From positions 4,042,501 through 4,106,500 of the forward strand of contig OY783200.1 in the NCBI GenBank assembly GCA_963678675.1: a DNA stretch of 64,000 nt. Direction: 5' to 3'. The notes under the pieces were generated by a model. It searched no databases. It was given only the letters and a program-made list of their open reading frames with translations, and was not told where the DNA came from. The position numbers were made by a program, and so were the translations under genes. Origin of the DNA: Xiphydria camelus. Lineage: Eukaryota; Arthropoda; Insecta; Hymenoptera; Xiphydriidae. Positions 21,784 through 32,914 of the stretch are shown one piece after another. The stretch's first letter is position 1. Each line of letters starts with the position of its first letter.

Positions 21784-21953
21784 GTCGAAATAATGTCATG
21801 CACTAAATGACGTCATTTTCTGTTGTTAAAATGACGTCAAACGTCTTTCAGAAATGACAAAATAATGAGGTTTTTTTTGGCACTTCTAAAAGACGTTTGA
21901 CGTCATTTTGACAAAAAGAAATAACGTCATTTAGTGAGTGACATTATTTTGAC
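21784..21953. mobile_element. TGACGTCA-rich palindromic MITE, left copy
   Basis: TA stands on both sides (21782-21783, 21954-21955). The ends GTCGAAATAATGTCA and TGACATTATTTTGAC are inverted, and the arms pair along most of the 170 bp, with TGACGTCA near both ends. A second, diverged copy follows within 15 bp. Confidence 0.75.
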
Positions 21954-21965
21954 TAAAGCGTGTTG

Positions 21966-22140
21966 CTGAAATAATGTCACTCGCTGAATGATGTCATTTT
22001 CTTTTGTCAAAATAACATCAAACGTCTTTCAAAAATGACAAAATAACGAGATTTTATTATTATTTCGTCATTTCTAAAAAACGTTTGATCTCATTTCGAC
22101 AAAAAAAATGACGTCATTTAGAGTGACATTATTTTTACTG
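21966..22140. mobile_element. TGACGTCA-rich palindromic MITE, right copy
   Basis: Same family as the element at 21784-21953 and in the same orientation (CTGAAATAATGTCACTCGCT...; ...GAGTGACATTATTTTTACTG). Arms and loop (CAAACGTCTTTCAAAAATGA) align base for base with the neighbour, with moderate divergence. The flanks are less clear than in the left copy. Confidence 0.65.
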
Positions 22141-23380
22141 ATTATTTCGCGTGGAAAACGAGAATTCGGTTGGTTCGAATGCATCTTCATCCAGTTTACT
22201 TAACATTGCACTACCAGAAATAAGAGAAATCATCGCAGGCTGCAGCAATATTCATCATTTTCTCGCGTAAGATCGACTTCCAATCTGTTTCCCGGAAATC
22301 CGCGACGATCCGATAATCGACCCCTCGTTCGCTCAGGAGGGTCAGTACGAGCGCGCGCGGGGGTGGAACGCCGGGCAGCGGAGCACCGCGGACCGGAGAG
22401 AGGAAGAGTATAAGTACCGGTGGAGAGAGGGGGACGTAATGGGGCACTACGATTTGAGGGGACTCGAGAGCACAAGTAGAGAGAGCATCCTCGACACGCG
22501 CGCGCGCCACCGCGCTGGAGTTTATCGCGCGTAAATTTCCGCTGCGTCGCGCGTTCGTTAAATGACTGGATCGTGCGTTACTCCTCGTTCAATGGCGCTT
22601 CGGTCGAGAAATGAATTTCCCAAATTTCGGCACCCCGGCGCGTATATACTGAGAAAAACGGCCATGTCGAAAGACGGCGTTTCGTGCTTCCGCTTATGTC
22701 ATCAGCGGTTGCGATTCTTATCTCGCAGAAGTACATACCGATCTAATTCTAAGGAGTAGCAGACGGCGAGACTAATCAGTGTAAGTAGATATTAGTTAGT
22801 CATAGGAATATTTACTTGGTCCAATTGCACATAAATAGTCATAGTAAATATGTAAAATTGCAGCAACTAAATAAATATCTACTTATAGCGCTTAAACATA
22901 TATTATCAGTTTCGAATGAACGGATATATCGAATCGAACACAATTATCGGAATTAAAAAAATATTTAATCCCTTGAAATAATTCAAACCAAATAAATTGA
23001 TTCGACCAATTATTTTTTTTCGGTAAGTACCTATATCTGTTTTTTTTGCCCCTATCGATCGCGGTATATCGCCTTGAATCCGCCCCTCTCCTTCACCCCG
23101 GAAACCGTGCGCCCGAGGCTATTATGGCCGCTGAATTTTTTAAAGAGGACCATAGAGATGTCCGGGGCGAGATACACGCCGCGCCTCACGGGGCTGGTGA
23201 GAAAAGTTTCGCACGCGGATACGGGGTGCGCGGCATTTCGTGAATGAATCTTCATTCTTCTTTTTTTTTTTCAGAAACTTCCCTTCCTGCCCTCCGAGGC
23301 TGCCCTCCGACCTTTTCGTCTCCCTGCGTAGGCATGCGACGGCATCCTCGCTGCTCCGGGTGGAAAAATTCTGCACTCGG
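22141..23380. other. Unique CpG-rich sequence, no supported gene
   Basis: 22300-22560 is GC- and CpG-rich and contains TATAAG at about 22411. It could be a promoter of a gene with exons elsewhere, but no exon is recognisable. A weak inverted pair, GTAAGTAGATATTAGTTAGT and ACTAAATAAATATCTACTTA, bounds 22780-22884. Confidence 0.3.
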
Positions 23381-23940
23381 CCTTGATGAAAAAATTTCTC
23401 TAACCTAAAATTTCTGAAAACCCGTGAGATATTTTAACTATTTTCTGACTTTCTGTAGTAATTGGAACAATTTCAGACATTTTCGGGAAAGCGCGTGAGT
23501 TTTTCGGAGAAAATCAGAAAAATATCCAAAAATATCCATTCTTCTTTTACGCGTAAAAGCTTTTTTACAAAATTTTGATAAACTCGGCCAAATATCTGAC
23601 AAAATTCTAATAAATTCTGAAAAATGTTTAACCAACTGAAATTTAGTCTTTTTTTTTTAATATTTATAATTTCTGCAAAAATACATACAAAAATTTGGAG
23701 AATTTTTCAGTATTTTTGCAGAATTTTACAGATTATTTTCAGATACTCGTTAGTGTGCGTTCAGACTTTTTCAGAAAAGTTTTTGCTCATGAAAGAAAAA
23801 TGGATATTTTTGGACATTTCTCTGACTCCCTGATAAACTCTGATACCTCCTTGAAAGCGTCAGAAAATGTTCCAATTATCAGAGAAAGTCAGAAGCAGTC
23901 AGAGCTATTCAGAAATTTGCCAGAGAAATTTTTTCATCGG
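23381..23940. mobile_element. TIR element, family GATGAAAAAATTTCTCT (copy 1)
   Basis: TTGATGAAAAAATTTCTCTA on the left is inverted as AGAGAAATTTTTTCATCGG on the right. Further pairs are visible inside (GAAAGTC, ATTGGAAC, CAAAAATATCCAT, GTAAAAGCTTTTTT). The family recurs at 26051-26556. There is no transposase ORF. Confidence 0.7.
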
Positions 23941-24193
23941 GGGAATAAATAATCCGGGAGATTGATTCGATGACAACTGATAGAGCCACCCGCTGATTAC
24001 CCGAACTCTCGAACAGTCGTCGCATCCATTCGCGGTGAACCAGCTCGAAATTTACGCTCCGCGCGGAGACCCGTTCGCGCGACGAAGTTCGCCCACACGC
24101 GGGGATGCTAACGACGGGGAATCGAGTCGAGAGCTGGCTCCGCACGCGACTCCCCCGACTTCCGGGTGGCGCGGAGTCCGAGCCGGTGAGATA

Positions 24194-24838
24194 GTCCAGG
24201 CGTCAGAGGTCTAAAATCAGTCGATAGTTGAAATAATTCCTAGGGGAGATTTTTTCTTCTATCGCTTCTTTTCATATTTCAGTAGACAAATATCAAAAAT
24301 GGGCACCAAAATTCGGTCCGGAATATATCGTTTAAACAAATGAAAGGGTAGATTTTAGTGTTTTTTGCACATATCTCCGAAAATATTCATTCTACGAAAA
24401 AATGGCAGGGAACTAAATTGTTCGGCACTAAATTTTCCACAAAAAAAGTATCTACATTTTTTTCAATCGGAGCAATAGTTTCAAAGATATAACCCTGCGA
24501 AAGGCCGCTCGTCCGACTCAGTAACTACAAATTTCCTCTTTCGCGGGGTTATATTTTTAAAACTATTGCTCCGATTGAAAAAAATGCAGATACCTTTTTT
24601 GTGGAGAATTTAGTATTGAACAATTTAGTTTCTTGTAATTTTTCCGTAGAACGAATATTTTCGGAGATATCTACAAAAATAATAAAATTTCCCCTTCCGT
24701 TTGTTTAAACAATATGTTCCGGACCGAATTCTGGTGCCCATTTTTGATATTTGTCTACTCAAACATGAAAAGAAGCGATAGAAAAGAAAAAATCTCCCTT
24801 ACGAATTTTTGGGTCAATAAAACCCCTGACGCCTGGAC
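24194..24838. mobile_element. 645-bp TA-flanked palindromic element
   Basis: TA flanks (24192-24193, 24839-24840) enclose the ends GTCCAGGCGTCAG and CTGACGCCTGGAC. The two arms pair along nearly their entire length (for example AAAATGGGCACCAAAATTCG against CGAATTCTGGTGCCCATTTT), so transcription would give a hairpin with arms of about 300 bp. No coding capacity. Confidence 0.85.
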
Positions 24839-24840
24839 TA

Positions 24841-25879
24841 ACAGGGCGTCCCGGAATCCTCCTTGGAAATCGATTTGCGAAAAATAAGCGATCGACGAAC
24901 AAACCGCGCCAAATTGCATTTCGTCCCGGCGCTGCCCCCCGTTCGAGGCAAAGCTCGCCCACGGGGATGCTAATGACGAGCCCGCTTGAAAATGCAATAA
25001 TCCCGGAAGTGTTATTTTCGCGTCGACCACGAATCCGGCCGGAATAACTGGCGCGTCGTCGGGAGGGAATCGACTTGTAGAAATAAGCGGACGTCGTTAC
25101 TCGACTCATTCGTACGGGTAAATAATTCACGAGACTCGCAACGGGGTGGATATATGGCAGTGGAAAGTGATCTCTCGAGAAGCCGGAAAGTCGCGACGGT
25201 GATTACCATCGCATTCGACCCGCGGCTCTGCTTTGTGTGATAAATAAGAAAGCGCTCGAGGGATCGACTTCTCTGCGTCGGTGGGACGAAGATCCCGCGT
25301 GTAGAGTTCTGTTGAAAAGTCGCGAGATTTGTATTTACCGGGGATCCCCCTCATCCTCGTTGGATGTATATTTGCTCCACTGGAGGATTTCCGGCGCTGG
25401 AATGTGAGCTCCGACTTTTCATGCAGAAACTGCCGCGCGTTCCAGCTGCATCTTATATATATATATATATATATATACGCTCGAGTTTTGCCTCGGTGCG
25501 CTTCCCGATTCCGACGTCGTCGCGGGGTGGAATAACACCCGGGTCAAGCGAATCCGTGTTCGTTATTTCTTTTCTTCTTCTTCTTCTTCTTCTTCTTTCT
25601 TGACTTCTCCTTTCGCGTGTCCGGTCGCTGCGTGCGGTGCACCGCATACTGATGCACTGTTGGGTTGACTTGTGGAGATCGAGGTATCTACGGTTTTGCG
25701 AGAAATTCGCTACGGATTATATTGATCGAATGAAAGGATTTGGTTTTCTCGCTAATTTGATATATTGCAGATTCGAAAAAAATGTAGGGAAATTATTTAT
25801 TCCGCTTACTTCATTTTTCATTTTCGGCATTATTTGAGCTGGAAAACGATACTTTAAAATGCATTCTCTCGGATCACAG
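24841..25879. other. Unique sequence with microsatellites
   Basis: Contains an (AT)n run at about 25455-25478 and a (TTC)n run at about 25568-25597. No supported gene. Confidence 0.4.
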
Positions 25880-26900
25880 TGGCCACTCAACTGGAAATTT
25901 GATCTGTTGGGGAAATGTTACGGAATTTTGGATAAGTCTAGAGAATTTTAGAGATTTTTCTCTCGTATTTTATTTTATGTTAAATTTGTAATAACTCTGA
26001 TTAAAATTATTAATAAGTACCTATAATAAACTCTGCATTCACATTGTTCCCCGATGGAAAAATTTCTCTAACAAATTTTTGAAATACTCACTTTTTCTGA
26101 CTTTTCCTGGTAATGGGAACATTTTCGGATATTTTCAAGCAGTTCTCAGAGTTAGTAAGAATGTCCAAAAAAATATCCATTTCTCTTTCACGCACAAAAA
26201 CTTTTCTGAAAAAGTCGAATAAATACTGACAAATACCCGAAAAAATCTGTAAAATAGCACAATATTTTCACAGATATAAATTTTCAAAAAATGACCGAAT
26301 TTCTCGTGTTGGTCATACGTTTTTCAGAACTTGTTAGAATTTCGTGAGATATTTATCCGAGTTTATCTGAATTTTTTAGAAAAGTTTTTATGCGTGAAAG
26401 GCAAATGAATACTTTTGGACATTTCTCAGACTTTCACTGACAAACCTGGTACCTCCCTGAAAATGTCTGAAAATATTCCAATTACTACAGAAAGTCAGAA
26501 AGAAGTCAAAATATGTCAGTTTTTCAGAAATTTGTCAGAGAAATTTTTCCATCAGAGTTTTTATACTCAAATAATTCAAATAAACGTTTGCGTGATGTGA
26601 TAACTGATAACATAACATGTGTTTCCGAATTATTCGGTATACATGTATAATAATTTTTGGCATGTCAATTTTACATTTCACCCGATTATCTTTACAAAAT
26701 ACGCAATATTCCGATTAGGACAAACACGTAAGCACTTTTTTGTATATAAATGAACTATATTATTTTAGGTATTATAGCTTTTAAATTTTTCTTCATATCT
26801 CGTAAATCAAAAAAATCCGGGAAAATTAGTGATTTCAGTCAGGGTAGCCGGGAAAAGTCAAAACATTTTGTAAGCAGAATTGAATGAACATCCTGTCTGA
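25880..26900. repeat. Interspersed repeat, occupied by a MITE
   Basis: 25880-26048 and 26590-26900 align in order with the two halves of 51707-52291 (for example TTTATGTTAAATTTGTA, GTGATAACTGATAACAT, GACAAACACGTAAGCA, GTGATTTCAGTCAGGG). The copy here is split by the element at 26051-26556. The complete copy further right is uninterrupted, which defines the older repeat and the later insertion. Confidence 0.7.
26051..26556. mobile_element. TIR element, family GATGAAAAAATTTCTCT (copy 2)
   Basis: CCGATGGAAAAATTTCTCTA and AGAGAAATTTTTCCATCAGA are inverted ends. The arms share GAAAGTCAGAAA-type and CAAAAGT.TTTCTCAGA-type pieces with copy 1 at 23381-23940. It lies inside an older repeat whose empty counterpart is near 51985. 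Confidence 0.7.
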
Positions 26901-26905
26901 CTTTT

Positions 26906-27474
26906 AGATGACTTGACAATGTCATGGAGAAAAACGCACTTATGACTCCGCGAATAATTACTTTTTCGAACGTTTTCTTTTTTTCGTCCGATATGAAATA
27001 CGTATACAGATTACAAATTCAATTTAAGATATGAATATTTTTTATGCAAAGGCCGAATTATCGAGGCACTCGCTTCGCCTTTAATCGTAATGCACAAATT
27101 GCAAAAAACGACGTCGCCCGAATCGCAGTGAATCGCGAACAGAGGATCGTTTGGGATTTGGGGAAGGATATTTTTATTGCTACGGATACGATGATCGCTA
27201 TAGTTAAAACGGGGTTTGGGCCATACCGTGTCTCGGCTTTGGATGGGCTATATCCGCCCGACTTGATTTCACGTCGTTACAGCGTCCTCGAGGGACGAGT
27301 ATCATCTTTGATGAGATTCTGGGGAGATATTCAATCCTAATGTCTACCGTTTATGTCGAGTCGTCTTTCGAGAATGGCGATTCGTTTCTCCTTGAGGATG
27401 AGATATGTAATCCATGACAACCAATTAAATTTGTACTTCTTGGGAAAGAGTGTGGTGCATTCTAAATCGTCTTA
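26906..27474. other. Unique sequence, no supported gene
   Basis: A 98-codon ORF (27044-27340) begins in AT-rich DNA and shows no domain; not called. Confidence 0.3.
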
Positions 27475-27476
27475 TA

Positions 27477-28193
27477 CAGACTGGACCAGTAATGCTGTCC
27501 TGAAAGTAGATTGAAATCAGAATAGGAAGGAATCATTAGATGCGATTGGCACTTTTCAGAAAATTAGAGGAGGAATGAAAGTTTTTGAGCAAGCATTGGT
27601 AGCAGCGATAAAAAATTCACTTCAGCCCCTTCAGGTGGTAAGTTTGAGAAACGAGGTCTGGCCTTACGAAGCTCCGATGTTTGATTCCGCGTATTGGATG
27701 AAAATTATTTGATACTACTGATATCATTGATGACCATTACAAATTCGTGATTATATTCTCTGAGCAGGGACTACCCTTATTGTATAAAAAAGAACGAGAA
27801 ATCTGAAAAAGCTCGTCTTTAAAGTAAATCGACAACGCTGATTTCGAAAGAAAAAAATAATAACAAAATTCTATCAGTATTCTCCAAACTGGGATGACCA
27901 CCCCTATTGCGAAGAAATGGAAAAAAATCCCGAAACTCCTGGCGCCACTTCGATACAAATAATTTGCATCCACTTGGAATCAAACATCACAGAGCTTTAT
28001 TTAAGATCAAACCTCGTTTCTCAGACTTATCATCTGGAGGGGCTGAACCACATTTTTTATCATTGCCACCGTTGCTCGCCCTCAAACATTCACATCCCTC
28101 CTCTAATTCTCCGAAAAGTACCAATCGTATCCAATCATTCTTTCCTATTTTTATTTCGGTCTAATTTTAGAACAGCATCTCTGTTCCAGTCTG
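27477..28193. mobile_element. 717-bp TA-flanked TIR element
   Basis: TA flanks (27475-27476, 28194-28195). The ends CAGACTGGACC and GTTCCAGTCTG are inverted. Interior arms continue the pairing (AGGAAGGAATCATTAGATGC against CGTATCCAATCATTCTTTCC), with many mismatches. It is an older palindromic DNA element without a coding frame. Confidence 0.7.
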
Positions 28194-28195
28194 TA

Positions 28196-29274
28196 TCAAG
28201 AAAGCGGGATAACAATTGTATGGAACTAACCGCATGTTTATTTAATTCGACAAATTACCTCTCGTGCACGTATCAAACGTGCAGCAAAGAAGATTAATTA
28301 TTAATCGATAGGTGTTGAAAAGCCTCTCGATCCTATTATCATTCGGCCATCGACGCTATTCGCTTCGATATAACGCCGTCGTCGCCCGGATTTACATCAT
28401 TTAATTGCAGGGCACCCTGGTAAATCATGGCCGCGCGCATCAGAAGGGACGCCAATTTCCGCAAGGGCGGTTATTGGTTACACCCCGACATACATATACG
28501 GGGCAACCCTCGACGCGTTCTCTATACCGCGACGAGGAAATCCCTTACCTCGAAAACTAGAAGTTACGAGGGGCCCCACCCTCGTCCGTATTCCCGGCGA
28601 GGTGAGGCGATCGGATTCCGAAGGGCGAGGGCGGGATTTATATCAATTCGCAAGAAAGTCATGTGCCTGCCGGGTAACTCCGCGGGAGCCTTTCGAAACC
28701 CGTGTCCGTTTCACTTCCCCCTCGGGTTCGATACGCGCCAGGTACGCGCGCTGGTCCGCGTTGCCACCCCTGCCATTGCCGAAGGGGTGGCTGCGGGAAA
28801 TCGGAAGGACTTCTCTCTGATAACAATTCTGGTCGTGCAACCTTTAAGAGAGGAGTGTCGGGTTCGTTTTGCCGAAGGGGCGGTACACGTGATCGCTGCC
28901 CGAGCGTTCAACGACCCCGCGATCAGTGCCCTCTGATGAGAAAATTGCCTGAGCTTGTTCTCCGTTCTTTGAATAGGAATCGGAGCTCGCGGAGGTGAGG
29001 AAATTGCTTGGCATTTCTACGAACGGAGTTCATTATACGACTGTTACGTTTCAGCTGACGCGTAACTGCTGTAAAACTTGTGTTTACTGGGCTGGTTCTC
29101 TGGGGGCGTTTAAGATGCCTCGGGAGGCGCGAACTCCAGTCTTGCGCACTCGCTCGATCCACATCCCTGAGAGGAAAACGACGTGGTCTGTATGGTAACG
29201 GTTATAAACTGCGCTTATAGTATTGCGAGGTGCTTTCCAGCAGAAGCGTCTTACGAAGAATCCGAAAGAAAATA
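28196..29274. other. Unique CpG-rich sequence, no supported gene
   Basis: 28430-28940 is CpG-rich and open for 169 codons in one frame, but overlapping frames on both strands are open too and no domain is recognisable. A CpG island or chance ORF is the simpler reading. Confidence 0.3.
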
Positions 29275-29658
29275 CTTATATGTGTGTGATCATACATGGT
29301 CGTATATGATTGGATCTAATCAGATCCGAAATTTGTCTCTATCCAATTGTATAGGAAAAACTATATATGATCACATAAAGACATATGTATGATCAGATAG
29401 GATTTGATATAATTAGATCAAAACTTTGTTCATATCATGCATAATCATATATGATCAGACAAGATTAGATGTAATCAGATTTAAAATGTTCGACTTTATT
29501 CAGATCTAAATATAGATGCGTATACATATATTAATATCTGATCATATACGATTATATATAGTTCTTCATATATAATCAGATAGAGACAAATTTATTATTA
29601 TATGATCATATATGATTTTTGTATAATCAGATCCAAAATGTTCAATTTTGTTCATATC
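29275..29658. repeat. Degenerate AT-rich repeat (ATATGATCA/AATCAGAT)
   Basis: Dense variants of TATATGATCATATATGAT and TAATCAGATC. The inverse of its left part (GATCATACATGG...GGATCTAATCAGATCCGAAA) reappears at 32017-32100 (TTTCGGATCTATAG...TATATGATC). These may be the two ends of one large element interrupted by the insertions between them. Confidence 0.5.
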
Positions 29659-29866
29659 TACCCAGGTAGCACGCTAACGTCGAAATGACGTTTTTTGAAG
29701 GTCAGTTCTGACGTCAGATGACGAAAAATATGACGTCATTTTAACGTCGCAAAGACGGCTTAATTGCACATCCACACGACGTCAGACAAATCACGTAATA
29801 ATGACGTTCTACCGTACGTTGTGATGACGTAAAAAATGACGGTTCTAAAAGGTTAGGTCTGACGTA

Positions 29867-30082
29867 GACCCGGCGTCTCAGATTATATCGCTGGTGACTT
29901 TTTTATTTAAATGTTATTTTTAAACGTACTAACCAATGAACAATTAATTTTCATGCCCTCATTAGCTACGGTAGTGTCTACTCTCGTTAATAAAAGCATG
30001 AGAATTGATTAATCATTGGTTAGTACGTTTAAAAATAACATTTAAAAAAAGTCACCAGCGACAGAATCCGAGACGCCGAGTG
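29867..30082. mobile_element. Nested TA-flanked MITE, CGCTGGTGAC family (copy 1)
   Basis: TA at 29865-29866 and 30083-30084. The ends GACCCGGCGTCTCAGATT and AATCCGAGACGCCGAGTG are roughly inverted and continue as CGCTGGTGACTTTTTT and AAAAAAAGTCACCAGCG. The hairpin arms pair closely (ACGTACTAACCAATGAA, TTCATTGGTTAGTACGT type). A sister copy is at 38282-38493. Confidence 0.8.
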
Positions 30083-30403
30083 TATATCTTTTCATCGTGA
30101 GCGGTCACCCATCCAGCTAGTGTCCGCACTTTTCGCTGCTTAACTTCGTTGATCGATCGGTGTCCTCGAGTCCTCATCTGCTGCACGCTCCTGTAGCTAA
30201 GAATATTATTACTATCTATTAGTGTTCATATGAAGTTTGATGAATAAATGTATATTACTTTTCAATAAGAAAGAGCTTGAAAAAAGAAGATTAATTGTAT
30301 TATTCTTTTCTCAACATTTTTTCTAAATTTATGATTGTATCTTTTGATAAATATTCTTGCATAGACGCAAATTGGTACTAATATCAATTTGCGTCTATGC
30401 AAG

Positions 30404-30443
30404 AAATAAATAATAAATAAATATAAATAAATAAATAAATAAT
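30404..30443. repeat. (AAAT)n microsatellite
   Basis: Tandem AAAT/AATA units within the 1180-bp element. Confidence 0.8.
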
Positions 30444-30988
30444 TATATGAATGTTTATTCATCCTACATTAATTGATTGTCTTTCATTTACTTTAATAAT
30501 CTGTGCTTTTTAATAAACAGTATAGTTTATAACTTGCTCAACATACTCTGGAGACTAAATGAAATAATTTATTGATTTAATAATTGAACAAATTACAATT
30601 TTTGTCCATTTATTCACAAATAAATTTTCAAGTCAGGAGACCGAAATTTTTCTAAGTCTTGTTCGTCATTAAAAATGACGGAAAAGTTCCGTCAAAAAGA
30701 CATTGAATTTTGACGTCCAAGGTACGTCGTAAATATGACATCCCTGTGACGTTAATATTACGACAACTGACGTCTGAAACCCTATACTGACCAAAAAATG
30801 ACGTCTGAGACGTTATTCTAACGTCAGTGTGCTACCTGGGTAAATATATGTATATGTATAATCATATTTGCACATCCTTCTATCCTTCTATTATATAAAA
30901 TAGTTTTCGAATAAATGCGTGGACAAAACCGTGTCGCCAAAAATCCCGGCGATCTCGAACCGGATGCGCGAAGCACGGACGTTTTTTG

Positions 30989-31062
30989 AAGGAGGAGGAG
31001 GAGGACGAAGACGACGAGGACGGCGACGACAAGGATGACGACGACGACGACGGCAACGTATT
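30989..31062. repeat. GAG/GAC trinucleotide repeat
   Basis: Imperfect run of GAG, GAC and GGC triplets in an otherwise AT-rich region; it produces spurious long frames on both strands. Confidence 0.8.
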
Positions 31063-31339
31063 GAACGGAGAAGACACCAACGACGTGATGCTGCTGCAAA
31101 AGCATGGGGGAGTGCCGCGATAGCAGCGCAGGGGCGATAGCCCCCTAGTTTAAAAAAAATTCTGGTATCGCCGAGCTAAAAGCACGAGTGAGGTTACCGA
31201 CTGAGCCTTACACGCTCTGTGGTCTGCCGTGAGAGTCGAGCAGTTGCGCTCTTATATAGAAACTCGTGCCGGGCTACTAGCGAGAGCCGAGAGAGAACGG
31301 CGCCACCTGGTATCGGGCCGCCACAGTTCAAATAAGTCT

Positions 31340-31627
31340 TCGAGGATATTTACAAGTTTTGTTACTTTAATTCCACGGTAACCCTCTGTTGGTCTCAACT
31401 TAATGAAGTGATCCAACTAACCCGGCTATTAAAGGTTAGTTGAGCCACAGTATCATATTTATTATTTGTTGCAACTGCATTATGCTTATGTTTTCATGTA
31501 ACTTTCTAATAAATACTTGTATAAAATTGTTCTCTTTTAATGATATTTTATGATTTATGAAAGCATACATTTATGGAAAAAGATACTACAGTACCTCAAA
31601 AAAAAAGTGGTCCAACTATCCCGGACT
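31340..31627. mobile_element. Truncated copy of the AGTCCGGGATAGTTGGACC family
   Basis: The right end TGGTCCAACTATCCCGGACT is followed by TA (31628-31629). The body matches the left part of the complete element at 47698-48577 in inverse orientation (AGTTGGACCACTTTTTTTTT, GTAAGCATAATGCAGTTGCA, TAGCCGGGTTAGTTGGA). The other end is missing. Confidence 0.65.
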
Positions 31628-31757
31628 TACTCTAATTTGTCATCAATAAAATTGTAAGAAATTCATTTTACGAAATAATGCAAATTATATCAAATATTGA
31701 GAGATTACCCCCTAGTATATTATATAATTATATATCATTATACATAATTTTTTATAT

Positions 31758-32011
31758 GAGGACCTTAAAAGCCAAGGGATACATGTGCAACATTTCAGCA
31801 GTGACACAAGTTTAACACGTTTCTCATAAGAAATATGACAAAAAAACTTATAACACTGAACAAATAATATAAACGATAAAAATATAATGCACAATAGTTG
31901 TTAACTATCTAAAAGGAAATCCTAAATTTAGAACAATAGCCAAACTTTGAAATCGATTATCTCAAAATTAAGAAAAGTGCACTTGTATCCCTTGACTTCT
32001 AAAAGGTCCTC
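31758..32011. mobile_element. 254-bp GAGG-ended MITE, ATAT duplication (copy 1)
   Basis: The 4-bp ATAT flanks both sides (31754-31757, 32012-32015). The ends GAGGACCTTAAAAGCCAAGG and CCTTGACTTCTAAAAGGTCC+TC are inverted. Copy 2 is at 44982-45223. The GAGG terminus and 4-bp AT-rich duplication match the larger transposon at 58573-61938. Confidence 0.7.
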
Positions 32012-32105
32012 ATATAATTATGATCAGAGAGTCAAATTTCGGATCTATAGTTATATCCAATTATCTATGTTCATACATGATTATATATGATCATTTTCAC
32101 ACGAT

Positions 32106-32904
32106 AGCCTCCCGGGGGATTTCGGCAGGAAGCCATCGGGATTAAACTCCGTCGCACGTCGCCAACGTGCCTCGGTACCGTCGGAACAGCATTCCTAGCG
32201 CGCGCGCAATACAACGGTCTGCTATGCCCCTGAGGTTTCCTCGCTACGAGCGACCATCATTGCTCGCATGAAACGCGTCGCAAGCTCTCGGACCTCGTTT
32301 GCCGACTGGTCCGCTTCTACACGTTCTCGGAGCCCTTACCGCCCTCCATCCGCTGGAATACGAGTCCATAAAGAGGGAGTCGTAAAACATAACCTAATCA
32401 CCATTTTAACGAGGCCCATCCCGGACCGTGTAATTTCCGACTGAGTCCGCGCTTTACACGGGAAATGCTCCTTACCTACGCTAAACGCGTAGGGTCCGCG
32501 CCCCGCGCTCGATTCCGAGCTAAAATATCTCGGTTTCAAGTGCGGCTGCGGGTAGTGTTTCCTGCATCGTTAGGCTGCCATGAGCAAGGAATTAATTCCT
32601 GAGAGAAGTTCTAGGGTTTCGCGAGCTCCGATTTATCTTGTAACTGTAGCAGATGAGAGGGGTTTCTGGTATTTTGGATGATTCGGTTTCATTATCTGCG
32701 AAAAAAATATTTATATACAGGGTGTTCACCCCCAGGCTCCGAGAGTAGGTGGAGTATATTTCGAATTTATCGCATACGTGAACCAATAGCGGCTCGGTTA
32801 GCTTTCCGATTAATTAATAGATGGCCGTAGTGAAAGCAAGGGAGGCTAACCGAGTCACTATTTAGCAATTATACTAAGTTTCAGAATTGTTCTAAAGGTT
32901 TTTG
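32106..32904. other. Unique sequence with transposon-end fragments
   Basis: Mostly single-copy. TATACAGGGTGTTCACC at about 32716 looks like one terminus of the CAGGGTGTTTCAC family without its partner. A short hairpin lies at 32787-32870 (GGCTCGGTTAGC against GCTAACCGAGTC). No supported gene. Confidence 0.35.
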
Positions 32905-32914
32905 GGGTATTGCC

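Larger units (their letters stand above)
29661..30840. mobile_element. 1180-bp TA-flanked element with ACGTC arrays
   Basis: TA flanks (29659-29660, 30841-30842). The ends CCCAGGTAGCACGCTAACGT and ACGTCAGTGTGCTACCTGGG are inverted. The first 220 bp and last 180 bp are crowded with GACGT/ACGTC motifs, more than ten on the left alone. A younger element (29867-30082) is inserted in the left part and an (AAAT)n run lies at about 30404-30443. No transposase frame. The superfamily is not certain; TA duplication fits Tc1/mariner-type elements. Confidence 0.75.

Noticed and set aside
22400..22500. Promoter with TATAAG
   Set aside because: A single TATA-like word in a CpG-rich region with no downstream exon recognised; not enough to call.
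28427..28936. 169-codon plus-strand ORF
   Set aside because: Overlapped by several equally open frames in a CpG-rich stretch; peptide has no recognisable feature.
30824..31105. Ser- and Val-rich minus-strand ORFs
   Set aside because: Direct translation of a GAG/GAC trinucleotide repeat.
31099..31330. Possible structured RNA or tRNA-like sequence
   Set aside because: GC-rich segment with some local pairing, but no tRNA cloverleaf, A/B box spacing or known RNA motif could be drawn.
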